NCBI RefSeq assembly: GCF_000426225.1
Contig: NZ_AUEY01000001.1
Location: 124,001 to 188,000 of the forward strand
DNA: 64,000 nt
Reading direction: 5' to 3'
DNA from: Desulforegula conservatrix Mb1Pa
GTDB lineage: Bacteria > Desulfobacterota > Desulfobacteria > Desulfobacterales > Desulforegulaceae
Under the pieces are notes generated by a model. The model did no database searches. It had not been told where the DNA came from and saw only the letters and a program-made list of their open reading frames with translations. Below, piece by piece: positions 1 to 10,000 of this stretch; positions within the stretch are counted from its first letter, which is position 1; each line of letters opens with the position of its first letter. The position numbers were made by a program, and so were the translations under genes.

Positions 1-423
1 TCCGTTGAAATTAGTAAAAGGTCCGTCAATTACTCTAATCTCGTCACCGGCCTCAAAGTGAAATTTTGGTTGAGGCTTCAGTTTTCCAGCTTCTATTCTG
101 CCAAGTATTTCCATGGCTTCCGAATCTGGTATTGGTGCTGGTTTATCCCTGCCGCCAAGGAAACCGGTTACTTTTGCAGTGCTGGTAACAAGATGCCATG
201 TTGCGTCATCAAGCTCCATCCTTACAAGAATATAGCCGGGATAGAATTTTCTTGATGATTCCTTTTTTTCGCCCTTGACCAGCTCAACTACTGTTTCAGT
301 CGGCACCAGAATATCACCAAACTTTTCAGGATCTACATAGGAAGCTATTTTCTCCTCAAGGGAGCGTTTGACTTTATGCTCGAATCCAGAATATACGTGG
401 ACTACATACCACTTAAGAGCCAT
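1..423 (-). CDS. nusG: transcription termination/antitermination protein NusG (partial)
   Basis: NusG binds RNA polymerase and couples it to Rho or to the ribosome. The visible N-terminal 141 residues begin MALKWYVVHVYSGFEHKVK, the classic NGN-domain opening. They continue through a segment containing YPGYILVRMELDD and a typical 'FLGGRDKPAPIPDSE' stretch. The C-terminal KOW domain has begun (the visible end is VIDGPFTNFNG), but the rest lies beyond the left window edge, so the gene is cut by the window and not broken. The start is the ATG at 423-421, with AGGAGAAG-type purines upstream. It lies just downstream of secE on the same strand, the near-universal secE-nusG pairing that normally leads into rplK and rplA. 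Confidence 0.95.
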   Translation of the reverse strand, partial: MALKWYVVHVYSGFEHKVKRSLEEKIASYVDPEKFGDILVPTETVVELVKGEKKESSRKFYPGYILVRMELDDATWHLVTSTAKVTGFLGGRDKPAPIPDSEAMEILGRIEAGKLKPQPKFHFEAGDEIRVIDGPFTNFNG

Positions 424-449
424 ATTGGCTTCTCCTAGAGGTCAAATCT

Positions 450-833
450 CTAATATGCCAACTTGATGATCCAAGCCAATAAACTATCCGCAATCCCAAG
501 AAAAACAGAAATAATGACAACAAGAACAAGAGCAACTGCGGTTGAGAGCATAGTTTGTTTTCGAGAAGGCCATACAACTTTTTCAAGTTCGATTTTTACT
601 TCCTGAAAAAATTTTGAGGTCTTTTCGAAAAAAGTATCTTCTCTTTCAGCTATGGATTCAGATTTAATAGTTGTTCCTGTCTTTTGTGATTCAATATACT
701 GTTTTTTCTTCTCTTCTTTAGCCTGAAGAGCCTTGGCTTGGTATTCGTCCTGTTGAACAACATGATCGGTTAAACGGTCATCTTTCTTTTTCCGTTTTTC
801 AAGCTCTGTCTTTTTTTTCAGCAAGCGACCCAT
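450..833 (-). CDS. secE: preprotein translocase subunit SecE
   Basis: SecE is the small essential clamp of the SecYEG protein-conducting channel. The C-terminal 60 residues show the SecE signature: a conserved amphipathic stretch (FFQEVKIELEKVVWPSRKQ) followed by one membrane helix (about residues 98-118, rich in V, L and I). The N-terminus is a long, highly charged, Lys-rich extension of about 65 residues, which makes it longer (127 aa) than minimal SecE proteins. I chose the ATG at 833-831 because AAGGTGG lies at ribosome-binding distance. A start further upstream would run towards the tRNA-Trp gene. It sits between tRNA-Trp and nusG. Confidence 0.93.
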   Translation of the reverse strand: MGRLLKKKTELEKRKKKDDRLTDHVVQQDEYQAKALQAKEEKKKQYIESQKTGTTIKSESIAEREDTFFEKTSKFFQEVKIELEKVVWPSRKQTMLSTAVALVLVVIISVFLGIADSLLAWIIKLAY

Positions 834-916
834 TTGCCACCTTAACTGCCCTAATTTTTGGCATATAAGCAAACACCACAGGCTTTAAGCCAACGGCTTC
901 GTTACCATATAAAAAA

Positions 917-992
917 TGGCAGGCCAGGAGGGATTTGAACCCCCATCCATCGGATTTGGAGTCCGCCGCTCTACCGTTAGAGCTACTGGCCT
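917..992 (-). tRNA. tRNA-Trp (CCA)
   Basis: The reverse strand folds as a cloverleaf. The acceptor AGGCCAG pairs with CTGGCCT, the anticodon loop CTCCAAA gives anticodon CCA, and the T arm is GGGGGTTCAAATCCCTC. The 3' CCA is encoded (917-919). It lies between rpmG and secE, the usual place for this tRNA in the tuf-secE-nusG cluster. Confidence 0.96.
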
Positions 993-1027
993 GCAAATTC
1001 TCCGGTCATTATAACCGGAGAATTAAA

Positions 1028-1177
1028 CTATTTCGTTTCCTTATGAGCAGTATGCTTTTTACAGAATCTGCAATACTTGCTGAACTCAAGCTTATCCGGT
1101 GTGGTTCGCTTATTTTTAGTCGTGGTATAATTACGACGCTTACATTCGGTACACGCCAACGTTATTATAATTCTCAC
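1028..1177 (-). CDS. rpmG: 50S ribosomal protein L33
   Basis: This 49-residue large-subunit ribosomal protein starts with GTG (1177-1175), preceded by a strong AAGGAG site. The reading is [17 protein letters not shown] then [19 protein letters not shown] and [13 protein letters not shown]. It has two CxxC pairs (C9/C12 and C36/C39), so it is the zinc-binding (C+) form of L33. It is shorter than most gene-calling cut-offs but unambiguous. It is located between tuf and tRNA-Trp/secE, in the same transcription direction. Confidence 0.95.
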   Translation of the reverse strand: MRIIITLACTECKRRNYTTTKNKRTTPDKLEFSKYCRFCKKHTAHKETK

Positions 1178-1199
1178 GGATAAACTCCTTCTTCACCGC

Positions 1200-2393
1200 T
1201 TACGCGATAATTTCAGCCACAACGCCAGCCCCAACAGTTCTGCCGCCTTCACGGATAGCAAAACGAAGCTCTTTTTCCATAGCGATTGGCGCAATAAGCT
1301 CGACTATGATTGAAGTATTGTCGCCAGGCATGATCATCTCAACGCCTTCGAGCAGATTGAGAATACCTGTAACGTCAGTTGTTCTGAAGAAGAACTGAGG
1401 TCTGTAGCCAGTAAAGAAAGGAGTATGACGACCGCCTTCTTCCTTGCTAAGAACGTAAACTTCAGCCTTGAATTTTGTATGAGGTGTAATTGAACCTGGT
1501 TTTGCAACAACCTGACCACGCTCAACTTCTTCACGCTTTGTACCACGGAGAAGAAGACCAACGTTGTCGCCAGCACGGCCTTCATCAAGTATTTTTCTAA
1601 ACATTTCAACGCCGGTACATACGGTGGTGATGGTTGAACGGAGACCAACGATTTCAACAGTCTCACCCTGCTTGATTATACCGCGCTCAACCCTACCTGT
1701 GATAACAGTACCACGACCTGATATACTGAAAACGTCTTCAACAGGCATAAGGAATGTCTTATCAACGTCACGGACTGGCTCTGGGATATAGCTGTCTATT
1801 GCGTCCATAAGTTTCTGGATGCATTCATTTTCAGGAGCCTTAGGATCTTCACTGTTAAGAGAGTTAAGGGCGCTACCATGAATGATAGGAGTGTCATCGC
1901 CTGGAAAATCATATTTATCAAGAAGCTCGCGAAGTTCCATTTCAACAAGTTCGATCAACTCAGGATCATCAACCATGTCACATTTGTTGAGGAAAACAAC
2001 TATCTTAGGAACACCGACCTGACGTGCAAGCAGAATATGCTCACGGGTCTGAGGCATAGGACCATCGGTTGCAGCAACAACAAGAATTGCGCCGTCCATC
2101 TGAGCAGCACCGGTAATCATGTTCTTGATATAGTCAGCATGGCCTGGGCAGTCAACATGTGCATAATGCCTGTTGTCTGTTTCATATTCAACGTGTGCTG
2201 TATTGATTGTAATACCGCGCTCTCTTTCTTCAGGAGCTTTGTCGATATTATCATAATCAATTTTCTGGCCATAGCCTCTCATTGATGCATACTTGGTAAT
2301 TGCCGCCGTAAGTGTTGTCTTTCCATGGTCGATATGGCCAATAGTTCCAACGTTGACATGCGGCTTGGTTCTTACAAATTTCGCCTTACCCAT
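1200..2393 (-). CDS. tuf: translation elongation factor Tu
   Basis: EF-Tu is the GTPase that delivers aminoacyl-tRNA to the ribosome. The 397-residue protein is full length. It has the P-loop [10 protein letters not shown] near residue 19, DCPGHADY (G3) near residue 81, NKCDMVDD (G4) near residue 136 and GSALN (G5). Domains 2 and 3 are intact, ending [18 protein letters not shown]. The start ATG is preceded by AGGAGGGT. The upstream tRNA-Thr/Tyr/Gly/Thr cluster on the same strand is the classic tufB context, suggesting co-transcription. Confidence 0.98.
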   Translation of the reverse strand: MGKAKFVRTKPHVNVGTIGHIDHGKTTLTAAITKYASMRGYGQKIDYDNIDKAPEERERGITINTAHVEYETDNRHYAHVDCPGHADYIKNMITGAAQMDGAILVVAATDGPMPQTREHILLARQVGVPKIVVFLNKCDMVDDPELIELVEMELRELLDKYDFPGDDTPIIHGSALNSLNSEDPKAPENECIQKLMDAIDSYIPEPVRDVDKTFLMPVEDVFSISGRGTVITGRVERGIIKQGETVEIVGLRSTITTVCTGVEMFRKILDEGRAGDNVGLLLRGTKREEVERGQVVAKPGSITPHTKFKAEVYVLSKEEGGRHTPFFTGYRPQFFFRTTDVTGILNLLEGVEMIMPGDNTSIIVELIAPIAMEKELRFAIREGGRTVGAGVVAEIIA

Positions 2394-2494
2394 TTGTTTT
2401 TACCCTCCTACAAGATTTTGGTTCTTTTAAATTAGAAAAAACCCAACACCCGGCCGCACACTTCGAGACGCGCTTGAGTCCTCACAAATAACAG

Positions 2495-2571
2495 TGGAGC
2501 CCACGACCGGAATCGAACCGGTGAACCTCTTCCTTACCAAGGAAGCGCTCTACCGACTGAGCTACGTGGGC
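2495..2571 (-). tRNA. tRNA-Thr (GGT)
   Basis: The reverse strand gives acceptor GCCCACG/CGTGGGC, anticodon stem CTTCC/GGAAG with loop TTGGTAA (anticodon GGT), and T-loop GGTTCGATTCC. CCA is encoded at 2495-2497. It is the member of the four-tRNA cluster nearest tuf. Confidence 0.96.
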
Positions 2572-2618
2572 CTTTTAATCCGGGATATTTAAGCCATTGC
2601 CTTAATAACTACGTTAAT

Positions 2619-2694
<76 letters not shown>

Positions 2695-2779
2695 GTTATC
2701 CCATTAGCATGTTTTTATGCAGGGATCCTTGTAGTCAAACGGTCCACTTAAGGACCTCCTACAACCGACCGAGTCAGGA

Positions 2780-2864
2780 TGGTGGTGGGGGGAGGATTCG
2801 AACCTCCGAAGGCTGTGCCGTCAGATTTACAGTCTGATCCCTTTGGCCGCTCGGGAACCCCACC
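2780..2864 (-). tRNA. tRNA-Tyr (GTA)
   Basis: The length of 85 nt reflects a class II tRNA with a long variable arm. The acceptor is GGTGGGG/CCCCACC and the anticodon loop CTGTAAA (anticodon GTA). CCA is encoded at 2780-2782. Confidence 0.96.
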
Positions 2865-2886
2865 ATACCGCCTAAAACTATATATT

Positions 2887-2963
2887 TGGAGCCAACGGAG
2901 GGAATCGAACCCCCGACCCGCTGATTACAAATCAGCAGCTCTGCCTGGCTGAGCTACGTTGGC
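2887..2963 (-). tRNA. tRNA-Thr (TGT)
   Basis: The acceptor is GCCAACG/CGTTGGC. The anticodon stem GCTGA/TCAGC has loop TTTGTAA (anticodon TGT). CCA is encoded at 2887-2889. It is the first tRNA of the tuf-linked cluster in the direction of transcription. Confidence 0.96.
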
Positions 2964-3141
2964 TTCGCAAGCGGTTGATTTCTTCAAAAAAAGAACTTCT
3001 CTAACTAACAAAAACAAAATCTGATTACAAGCTTTTTTTTCTCAGTATTTCAGATTCTGAATAATGAGATTTTCTTTCTTTGGCAAACTCATCGTTCGGA
3101 AGGCAGATATCACAGCCTTCTTTTTATTGCAAGAAAAAAAA

Positions 3142-3216
3142 TGGCACCCCCGACAAGAATTGAACTTGTGCACATGGATTAGGAATCCAATGCTCTATCC
3201 ACTGAGCTACGGGGGC
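3142..3216 (-). tRNA. tRNA-Arg (CCT)
   Basis: The acceptor GCCCCCG pairs with CGGGGGT. The anticodon loop TTCCTAA gives anticodon CCT, and CCA is encoded at 3142-3144. A run of T follows the CCA on the transcribed strand. It begins 8 bp after the stop codon of the lytic transglycosylase on the same strand, so it may be read through from that gene or have its own promoter. Confidence 0.95.
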
Positions 3217-3223
3217 TTTAAAA

Positions 3224-5113
3224 TCATTCTACGTGCAATGACTGCCCTGGGAATATTTTAGTATCCTTGGGAAGCCTATTTAAAGCGAGAATCCTGTCCA
3301 CTGAAATATTGTGCTGTCTTGCTATGGAAAAGATGTTATCGCCCTGCTTTACCTTATACGCCGCCTGACTGGTTGAAGCTGTGCTCTTTACAGGCGTCTG
3401 CTTCGAAGGCTTCTCTCTGTTATCAGACTTTGCCTGTGCAGAAGATTTAGCATCCGGTGATGAAACCGTTAATCCTGGATCAGCAACTGCATCTATCTTA
3501 ATTACACTGCCCACCCTTACAGAGGAGCCGGATAATTTATTCATAGAGATTATACGGTCAGGCGTCGTACCATAATTTTTGGCTATTGTCCATACAGTAT
3601 CGCCTTTTTTTACTTTATATTCGACAGAAGTCGACCTTATCCCTGATTTGGCGACGGGCTTGGCAGAATCATCTTTTGACGCAGTTTTTTGTTGGCTTTT
3701 AGTATCCGCCCCATCAGGAATCCTGACTAATTTACCGGCTGATAGTTTTGACTTTTTGTTCAGATTATTGGAACTGATCAATTCATACACAGACTTGTTA
3801 TATTTGCGGGCTATTGAAGCGATGCTCTCGCCCTTGGAAACCTTGTGGTATGTTCCGCCGCCACCGCCATTTGATGAAGCTGCGGTCACTTTTTCAGGCC
3901 TTGGCGGCGCGGCATCCTGAAGAACTGTCACACTGGCGAGAATCTTGTCGCTGTAATTTACAGGAACCTTCAAGGGGTATGTTGAGGGGGGCAAAATACC
4001 ATGCCTTAACTCAGGATTGAGATCACGAAGCACGCATTCGGAAACACCGGAAGCGCTTCCAAGATCCTTTAATGACACACGCTTTGAAACCGTCACAGTC
4101 TCAAAATTAACAGGAGCTTCATACGCGACATCTGCAAGATCATAGTCTTTTAAATTGTTTATTATATGGATGGTGGCAATAAAACGAGGAACATACCTTG
4201 CTGTTTCAACCGGCAATTGTCCGTAAAGATCCCAAAAATTATCAAGGTAATTTATATTCTGGGTTCTTATTGTCCTTAAAACCCTTCCCTCACCGCAATT
4301 ATATGCCGACAGAACAGTTTCCCAATCACCAAACATCTGATGTAGTTCTTTTAGATAAGCTATGGCCGCATCAGTGGATTTTTCGGGATCCATGCGCTCA
4401 TCGATATATTCATCGCGTTTCAGACCATACCTGTGACCTGTCGAAGCTATGAATTGCCACATGCCGAGCGCCCTCGCCGAAGAGTATGCGCTGACCTTGT
4501 ATCCACTCTCAATTAAAGGAAGCCAGGCAAGCTCAGCAGGTATGCCAGCTTCCTTGAGCTTTGCAACTATCATAGGGCGATATTTAGCAGATCTTGAAAG
4601 AGCTGCGACAAAAAAACTTCTCTCGGTAGTGGTCAGAGACTTGATTTCCCGGTTCACATGAGGATTTAAAACTATTGGTATTTCATTTTTAGCAGCTATT
4701 CCACCCTTATTCCTGATCGCATATATTTCCATAATTCTTTTGGAAATCATGAATCTCAAATCTTCTATCTGCTGAAATTCGCCGCCTCTTTCTTCAAGAT
4801 CAATCTTAAGAAGCTTTGAATACGCCTCATCAAGAGCGGTCAAAGCTTTATCATAATCCTTTTTTTTCAGGTGCTCTCCGGAATTTGCATAAAGGGACTG
4901 ACTCTGGGCCACGAGTTTTTTTGTCGCGCCGCTCAGTTCCCCAGACTCCTCATCAGGGATATCAGCATATTCACTGTCACAGTTTTCACCAGCGGCGACT
5001 TGATCAGCCTTGGCATCTGGTTTTTTTGTGCTGCGGCTGGCACCACCGCATGAGGACAGAATCGTACACAACAGCAAAAGTATAAATATTCTTATGCAAA
5101 CATATTTTTTCAT
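3224..5113 (-). CDS. membrane-bound lytic murein transglycosylase (MltD-like) with three LysM domains
   Basis: This enzyme is predicted to cleave glycan strands of peptidoglycan, giving 1,6-anhydro ends. The 629-residue protein begins with a lipoprotein signal: a hydrophobic run then LSSC, with Cys22 as the lipidated residue. An SLT catalytic domain spans about 185-320, with the catalytic Glu near 202 in LPLIESGY, followed by ALGMWQFI and SAYNCGEGRV. A spacer resembling the MltD pre-LysM region follows. Three LysM peptidoglycan-binding domains lie at about 421-465, 498-541 and 586-629, separated by Ser/Lys/Ala-rich linkers. It is predicted to sit at the outer membrane facing the periplasm. 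E. coli MltD has two LysM domains, so three is slightly extended. The gene is monocistronic, with tRNA-Arg downstream. Confidence 0.9.
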   Translation of the reverse strand: MKKYVCIRIFILLLLCTILSSCGGASRSTKKPDAKADQVAAGENCDSEYADIPDEESGELSGATKKLVAQSQSLYANSGEHLKKKDYDKALTALDEAYSKLLKIDLEERGGEFQQIEDLRFMISKRIMEIYAIRNKGGIAAKNEIPIVLNPHVNREIKSLTTTERSFFVAALSRSAKYRPMIVAKLKEAGIPAELAWLPLIESGYKVSAYSSARALGMWQFIASTGHRYGLKRDEYIDERMDPEKSTDAAIAYLKELHQMFGDWETVLSAYNCGEGRVLRTIRTQNINYLDNFWDLYGQLPVETARYVPRFIATIHIINNLKDYDLADVAYEAPVNFETVTVSKRVSLKDLGSASGVSECVLRDLNPELRHGILPPSTYPLKVPVNYSDKILASVTVLQDAAPPRPEKVTAASSNGGGGGTYHKVSKGESIASIARKYNKSVYELISSNNLNKKSKLSAGKLVRIPDGADTKSQQKTASKDDSAKPVAKSGIRSTSVEYKVKKGDTVWTIAKNYGTTPDRIISMNKLSGSSVRVGSVIKIDAVADPGLTVSSPDAKSSAQAKSDNREKPSKQTPVKSTASTSQAAYKVKQGDNIFSIARQHNISVDRILALNRLPKDTKIFPGQSLHVE

Positions 5114-5505
5114 GGCTATTCACCGATTTTATTGACATTTAAGCATTAATAAAAAAACAAATATATATAATTGAAAAGTACTGTCAAGAGCGAAAAGCCA
5201 TCAGAGAAGGCAGATCGACGCGACCCGTTAAAATAAAAGATATAAATTCAGATAGTTAACGAAAAACCCATTACAAATCAAAATAACAATCGTCTTCACA
5301 CAATTATTCGTTACCTTATTATACAGTCAGCAGGCAAAAAATAGGTACGTCAGTCTTATAAAACTTATAACGGACTTTGTGATAGCCCTACAAGCAATTT
5401 TGCCTGCTTTCTTCTATATATCAAAAATCAAATTGAATCCTTTTGATACCGGTGTTATTTGAAATCCTGAATTGTATAATTTCAAATCATCAATAGCGGA
5501 TAAAC
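5114..5505. other. divergent intergenic region with candidate promoter/operator for the U32 gene
   Basis: This 392-bp AT-rich gap lies between two divergently read genes and holds no credible gene. Near the right end there is a perfect TATAAT (5475-5480). A 9-bp inverted repeat, ATTTGAAAT (5457-5465) and ATTTCAAAT (5479-5487), brackets and partly overlaps it. The arrangement resembles a repressor site over a -10 box. No convincing -35 box was seen. Confidence 0.4.
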
Positions 5506-6720
5506 ATGAAAAAAGTAGAATTACTCGCACCGGCAGGCAATTGGGAAAAACTCGAGATTGCCATAAATTATGGCGCTGATGCCGTCTATATGTCAGGCCC
5601 TGATTTTTCCCTCAGAAACTATGCAGGAAATTTCAAATCCGAGGATTTGCCCGCTGCTGTCAAATATGCGCATTCCAATGGAAAAAAAGTTTACGTTACT
5701 TGCAATATCTACCCGCGAAACAATGAACTCTCTGGGATAAGATCATTTCTTAAAATTGTTGGAGACTCTGGTGCAGACGGAATTATTATATCAGATCCAG
5801 GCGTAATACTTGATGCCAAGGAAATTATTCCGCAGATCCCAATCCACCTTAGCACCCAGGCCAATACTACAAACTTCAGGAATGTTCAGTTCTGGGAAAT
5901 GCTCGGAGTGGCACGAATAAATACAGCACGAGAGCTAAGTCTTGAAGAAATATCCGAAATCAGAAGAAATGTCGGTATAGAGATCGAAGCCTTTGTTCAT
6001 GGAGCAATGTGCATATCATACTCAGGCAGATGCCTGCTCAGTTCATTTATGGCCAACAGAGACAGCAACAGAGGGTTATGCTGCCATCCGTGCAGATGGA
6101 AATACTCCGTTGTCGAGGAAATGAGACCGGGTTTTTATTATCCGCTAGACGAGGATTCAAGAGGCACTTATATTTTTAACTCCCGTGATATTTGCATGAT
6201 TGAACACATACCGGAGCTTATTGCTTCAGGACTGGATTCTCTCAAAATTGAAGGCAGAATGAAGGGGATCAACTATCTGGCACCGGTTGTAAAAGCATAC
6301 AGAGAGGCCATCGACTCATACTATACTAATCCAGATGGGTTCAAAATAAAAGACGAGTGGATCAAAGAGCTGGAAAGCGTTAACAACCGTGGCTATTCAA
6401 AAGGATTCTATTTGAACGAAGAATCCGATTCTGCGCCCAATCTGTCAAACATTAAAGGCGAAAGTGATTATCTTCTTGTGGGCAAGGTTGCAACAGATAC
6501 ATCAAACGGAAAAACAGAAGTATTTGTCAGAAACAAAATTTGCGTAAACGACAAACTTGAAATCCTCAGTCCTTCAAAGCCAACAAGTATTGACACAGTA
6601 AGCGCTATTGTAACTGACAAAGGTATCAATACGGATATTGTTCAAAACGGAAGCATTGCATCGATGATACTTCAGGGATCATACAAAAAAAATGATATAG
6701 TCAGAAAAAAAGTCTCGTGA
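5506..6720 (+). CDS. peptidase U32 family protein (tRNA/rRNA hydroxylation type)
   Basis: The U32 family was named for collagenase-like proteases. Its best studied bacterial members (TrhP, RlhA) hydroxylate RNA bases with prephenate-dependent, iron-sulphur chemistry. The 404-residue sequence opens KKVELLAPAGNWEKLE, which is typical of the family. It carries the core motif EAFVHGAMCISYSGRC (about 160-178) and then a Cys-rich stretch GLCCHPCRWKY. Those cysteines are the likely Fe-S ligands. DSLKIEGRMK, another U32 signature, follows. The length matches short TrhP-like proteins. Which RNA, if any, is modified cannot be read from the sequence. It stands alone, with an inverted repeat over its probable promoter. 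Confidence 0.82.
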   Translation: MKKVELLAPAGNWEKLEIAINYGADAVYMSGPDFSLRNYAGNFKSEDLPAAVKYAHSNGKKVYVTCNIYPRNNELSGIRSFLKIVGDSGADGIIISDPGVILDAKEIIPQIPIHLSTQANTTNFRNVQFWEMLGVARINTARELSLEEISEIRRNVGIEIEAFVHGAMCISYSGRCLLSSFMANRDSNRGLCCHPCRWKYSVVEEMRPGFYYPLDEDSRGTYIFNSRDICMIEHIPELIASGLDSLKIEGRMKGINYLAPVVKAYREAIDSYYTNPDGFKIKDEWIKELESVNNRGYSKGFYLNEESDSAPNLSNIKGESDYLLVGKVATDTSNGKTEVFVRNKICVNDKLEILSPSKPTSIDTVSAIVTDKGINTDIVQNGSIASMILQGSYKKNDIVRKKVS

Positions 6721-7004
6721 GCAACCCTGAATTAGATATTCTATAGACATAGATATAAATTGTCGTAAGATTAACTTAAGAACATAATTTTCAGTATTAA
6801 AAAAAATATATTGGTGATATATTAAAGAATCTTTCGTTATTTGATATGGTCAAACCAAAAATACTTCTTATGGGACTCCTTAAGAATTCCTTAATTTCTT
6901 TTCACATAAAATACATCCATAAAGATTCCTTGGAAATATTTTTTGTAACTGCTAATACCTATTAGATCTTTAAGAAATACTTACATAATAATCTGGAGGC
7001 AGCG

Positions 7005-10000
7005 ATGATATTTGAAGATGATGAAACCCTAAGGATGTACGTTGAAGAATCCCTGGAACATCTCTCAAACATCGAGAATGATCTTCTCAGTATTGAAGAG
7101 TCAGGCGAAGACATAAACGAAGAACTGGTGAACAACGTTTTCAGAGCCGCCCATTCCATAAAGGGTGGCGCAGGTTTCATGGGACTCAGCAAAATCAAGG
7201 ACATATCCCATAATCTGGAAAACATCCTTGGACTAATCAGAAGCAGAGAGATGGTTCCGACTCCAGACATAATAAGCATTCTTCTCAAAGCGTTTGACAA
7301 ACTCAAGGATTTGATTGTTTCGGTTGAAACCAGCAATGATGTCGACATAAGCGAATATGTCTCCGCCCTGATGAGAATAACCGAGGCATCTGTATCCGAT
7401 GAAGAAAAAGAAAGCCTTTCAAGGGAACTCCTGATTTGCCATCCAAGCACGAAAGCCGAAATTGATGCATCGGAATTCGACATACTTCAATGTGACAAGC
7501 AGGGTAAATACGTCTATCTCGTTGAATATGATCTGATAAACGATATCCACAAAAAAAACACAACGCCGCTTGAAGTTATAAACTCTCTTCTAAAAAGCGG
7601 AATTATTATAAATTCCAAAATTGATTTCCAGGCTGTGGGGACATTGGACGACGATCTCCCAATGCGAATCCCCTTTGTCGTTTTATTCGCTTCCATAATT
7701 GAGCCTGACATGGTGCCTATTCTGGTAAACCTCGATCAATGCTATGTCCACACAATCACGAAGGAAATGTGGGAATCTGCGCCTGAATACAAATCGGGCA
7801 TGCAAAGTGCTCCGCAAAAAACATCCGTCCAGGAGCCGCTTTGGACACCCCCGGCCGTTAAAAACATAGTCTCTGATGCAAAATCCGAAGCAGCGGAGGT
7901 ACAGACCATGCAAATAGAACCAGTCCCAATCAATGAACCAGTTCAGATGACACCGGCAGCATCTTCAAGACCGGTCATCCAGGACAACATACCGGCTTAT
8001 AATCAAAACTCGGACGACATTTCAACCCAGGATCTGCTCGACGAAAAAAACTCTGAAGGCAAATCAGCAATAGCGCAGCAGACGTCTCTGCGCGTCAATG
8101 TAAATCTTCTTGATACGCTAATGACCCTGGCAGGCGAGCTGGTTCTAACAAGAAACCAGTTAGTGCAAAGCATATCAGCCTCAAATACGCGGGCAATTGA
8201 GACCTCAAGCCAAAGAATCGACATGATCACATCCGAGCTGCAGGAAACAATCATGCGTACAAGAATGCAGCCAATTTCCAACGTATTCAATAAATTCAAC
8301 AGAGTTGTACGCGACCTCTCAAAAGACCTGGGAAAGCAGGTTCAGCTCACACTTGAAGGCAAAGACGTTGAACTTGATAAAACAATCATCGAAGCCATTA
8401 ATGATCCGCTTACTCACCTTGTAAGGAATTCGGTAGACCATGGCATTGAATCGACGGAAATACGACAGAAAACCGGCAAGCCTGTATCTGGTTATATCAA
8501 ACTCAAGGCATACCACGAAGCAGGCCAGGTAAACATCGAAATTGAGGATGACGGAAAAGGCATCGACGGCAACGAAGTAGCTTCGGCAGCAGTAAGAAAG
8601 GGCCTCATAACAGAACAGGATGCCTCGTCAATGGGCATAAAGGAAAAGATAAACCTTATTTTCCTGCCTGGCTTTTCAACTGCAAAAACAATAACAGACG
8701 TCTCTGGAAGAGGCGTTGGAATGGATGTTGTAAAAACCAATCTGGATAAACTTGGCGGGATAATTGATATCGAGTCGAACGCAGGGAAAGGCACCAACAT
8801 AAGAATCAAGCTGCCTCTTACACTTGCAATCATTCCTAGCCAGATAATCGCAGTTGGAAGAGAAAGATATGCCATTCCCCAGGTAAACCTCAACGAGCTT
8901 GTCAGAATACCAGCTTCCCAGGTTAAGGACAGAATTGAAAAGGTCGGGACATCTGAAGTCGTTCGCCTACGCGGAGCCCTCCTGCCGCTGTTAAACCTTT
9001 CCGAAGTTCTTGGTATCCAGAGAATCTTTATTGATCCTGAGACAGGCGAAGAGAAACAGGACAGAAGACAAAATATTGCGGACAGAAGATCAAGGCAGCT
9101 TTTAACAGGCAGGGAAGAAACAGAAGAAATCCCTGATGACGGTATACAAAGAAAAAGAACGCGTTCGGACAGAAGATACAGGGCCGAAAGCGCCATTAAT
9201 ATAGCAGTGGTTTCTGCCGGCAGCTTCAAATATGGCCTGGTGGTCGATCAATTGAGAGATTCTGAAGAAATTGTTGTAAAGCCGCTTGGCAGACATCTCA
9301 AAGATTGCAAAGGATACGCCGGAGCTACAATCATGGGCGACGGCAAAGTAGCACTAATTTTAGATGTTGCGAGTCTTGCCCAGATGGCAGAACTTTCAGT
9401 TGTAAATGCCGCTGCAGCCAAGAGCCAGGAAGAGGCACTCGCTTCTGAAAAAGAAAAACATGACAAAATTTCACTTCTTCTCTTCAGAAATACGGAAGAA
9501 GAGCAGTTTGCGGTGCCTTTAAGCATAGTTGAAAGAATCGAAAGAATCATAGCCAATGAAATAGAAGACGTTGGTGGCAAAAAAGTGATTCAGTACAGAG
9601 GAGGCTCACTACCTCTTTATGAACTTAGTCAGGTTGCAAATGTCAAAAAACTTCCTGAAAGAAAACAACTTGAAGTAATTGTATTCAAGCTTAGCGGAAA
9701 GGAAGTGGGACTAATGGTCACTCCTCCTGTTGATGCCGTTGAAGTTGCTGTAAAAGTTGATGAATCGACTCTAAAGCAAACCGGTATTATTGGATCATCC
9801 ATCATAAACAGCAGAACGACCCTGATGGTAGATATATTTGATGTGGTCAAATCATTAAATCCGGACTGGTTTGCTGAAAAGAAGGCAGAAACAGTCAGAA
9901 TACATACAGGCCGCAAAAAAATTCTCTTTGCCGAAGACTCGGCTTTTTTCAGAAATCAGGTTAAAAGATTTATAGAAGATGAAGGCTATGAAGTAATCTC

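Noticed and set aside
3099-3120. GAAGGC/GCCTTC hairpin near tRNA-Arg as a terminator
   Set aside because: The T-run is on the plus strand, where no gene is transcribed. The functional meaning is unclear.
8492-9229. Reverse-strand frame of 245 codons inside cheA
   Set aside because: It lies wholly opposite conserved kinase motifs of cheA. Its product has no recognisable domain.
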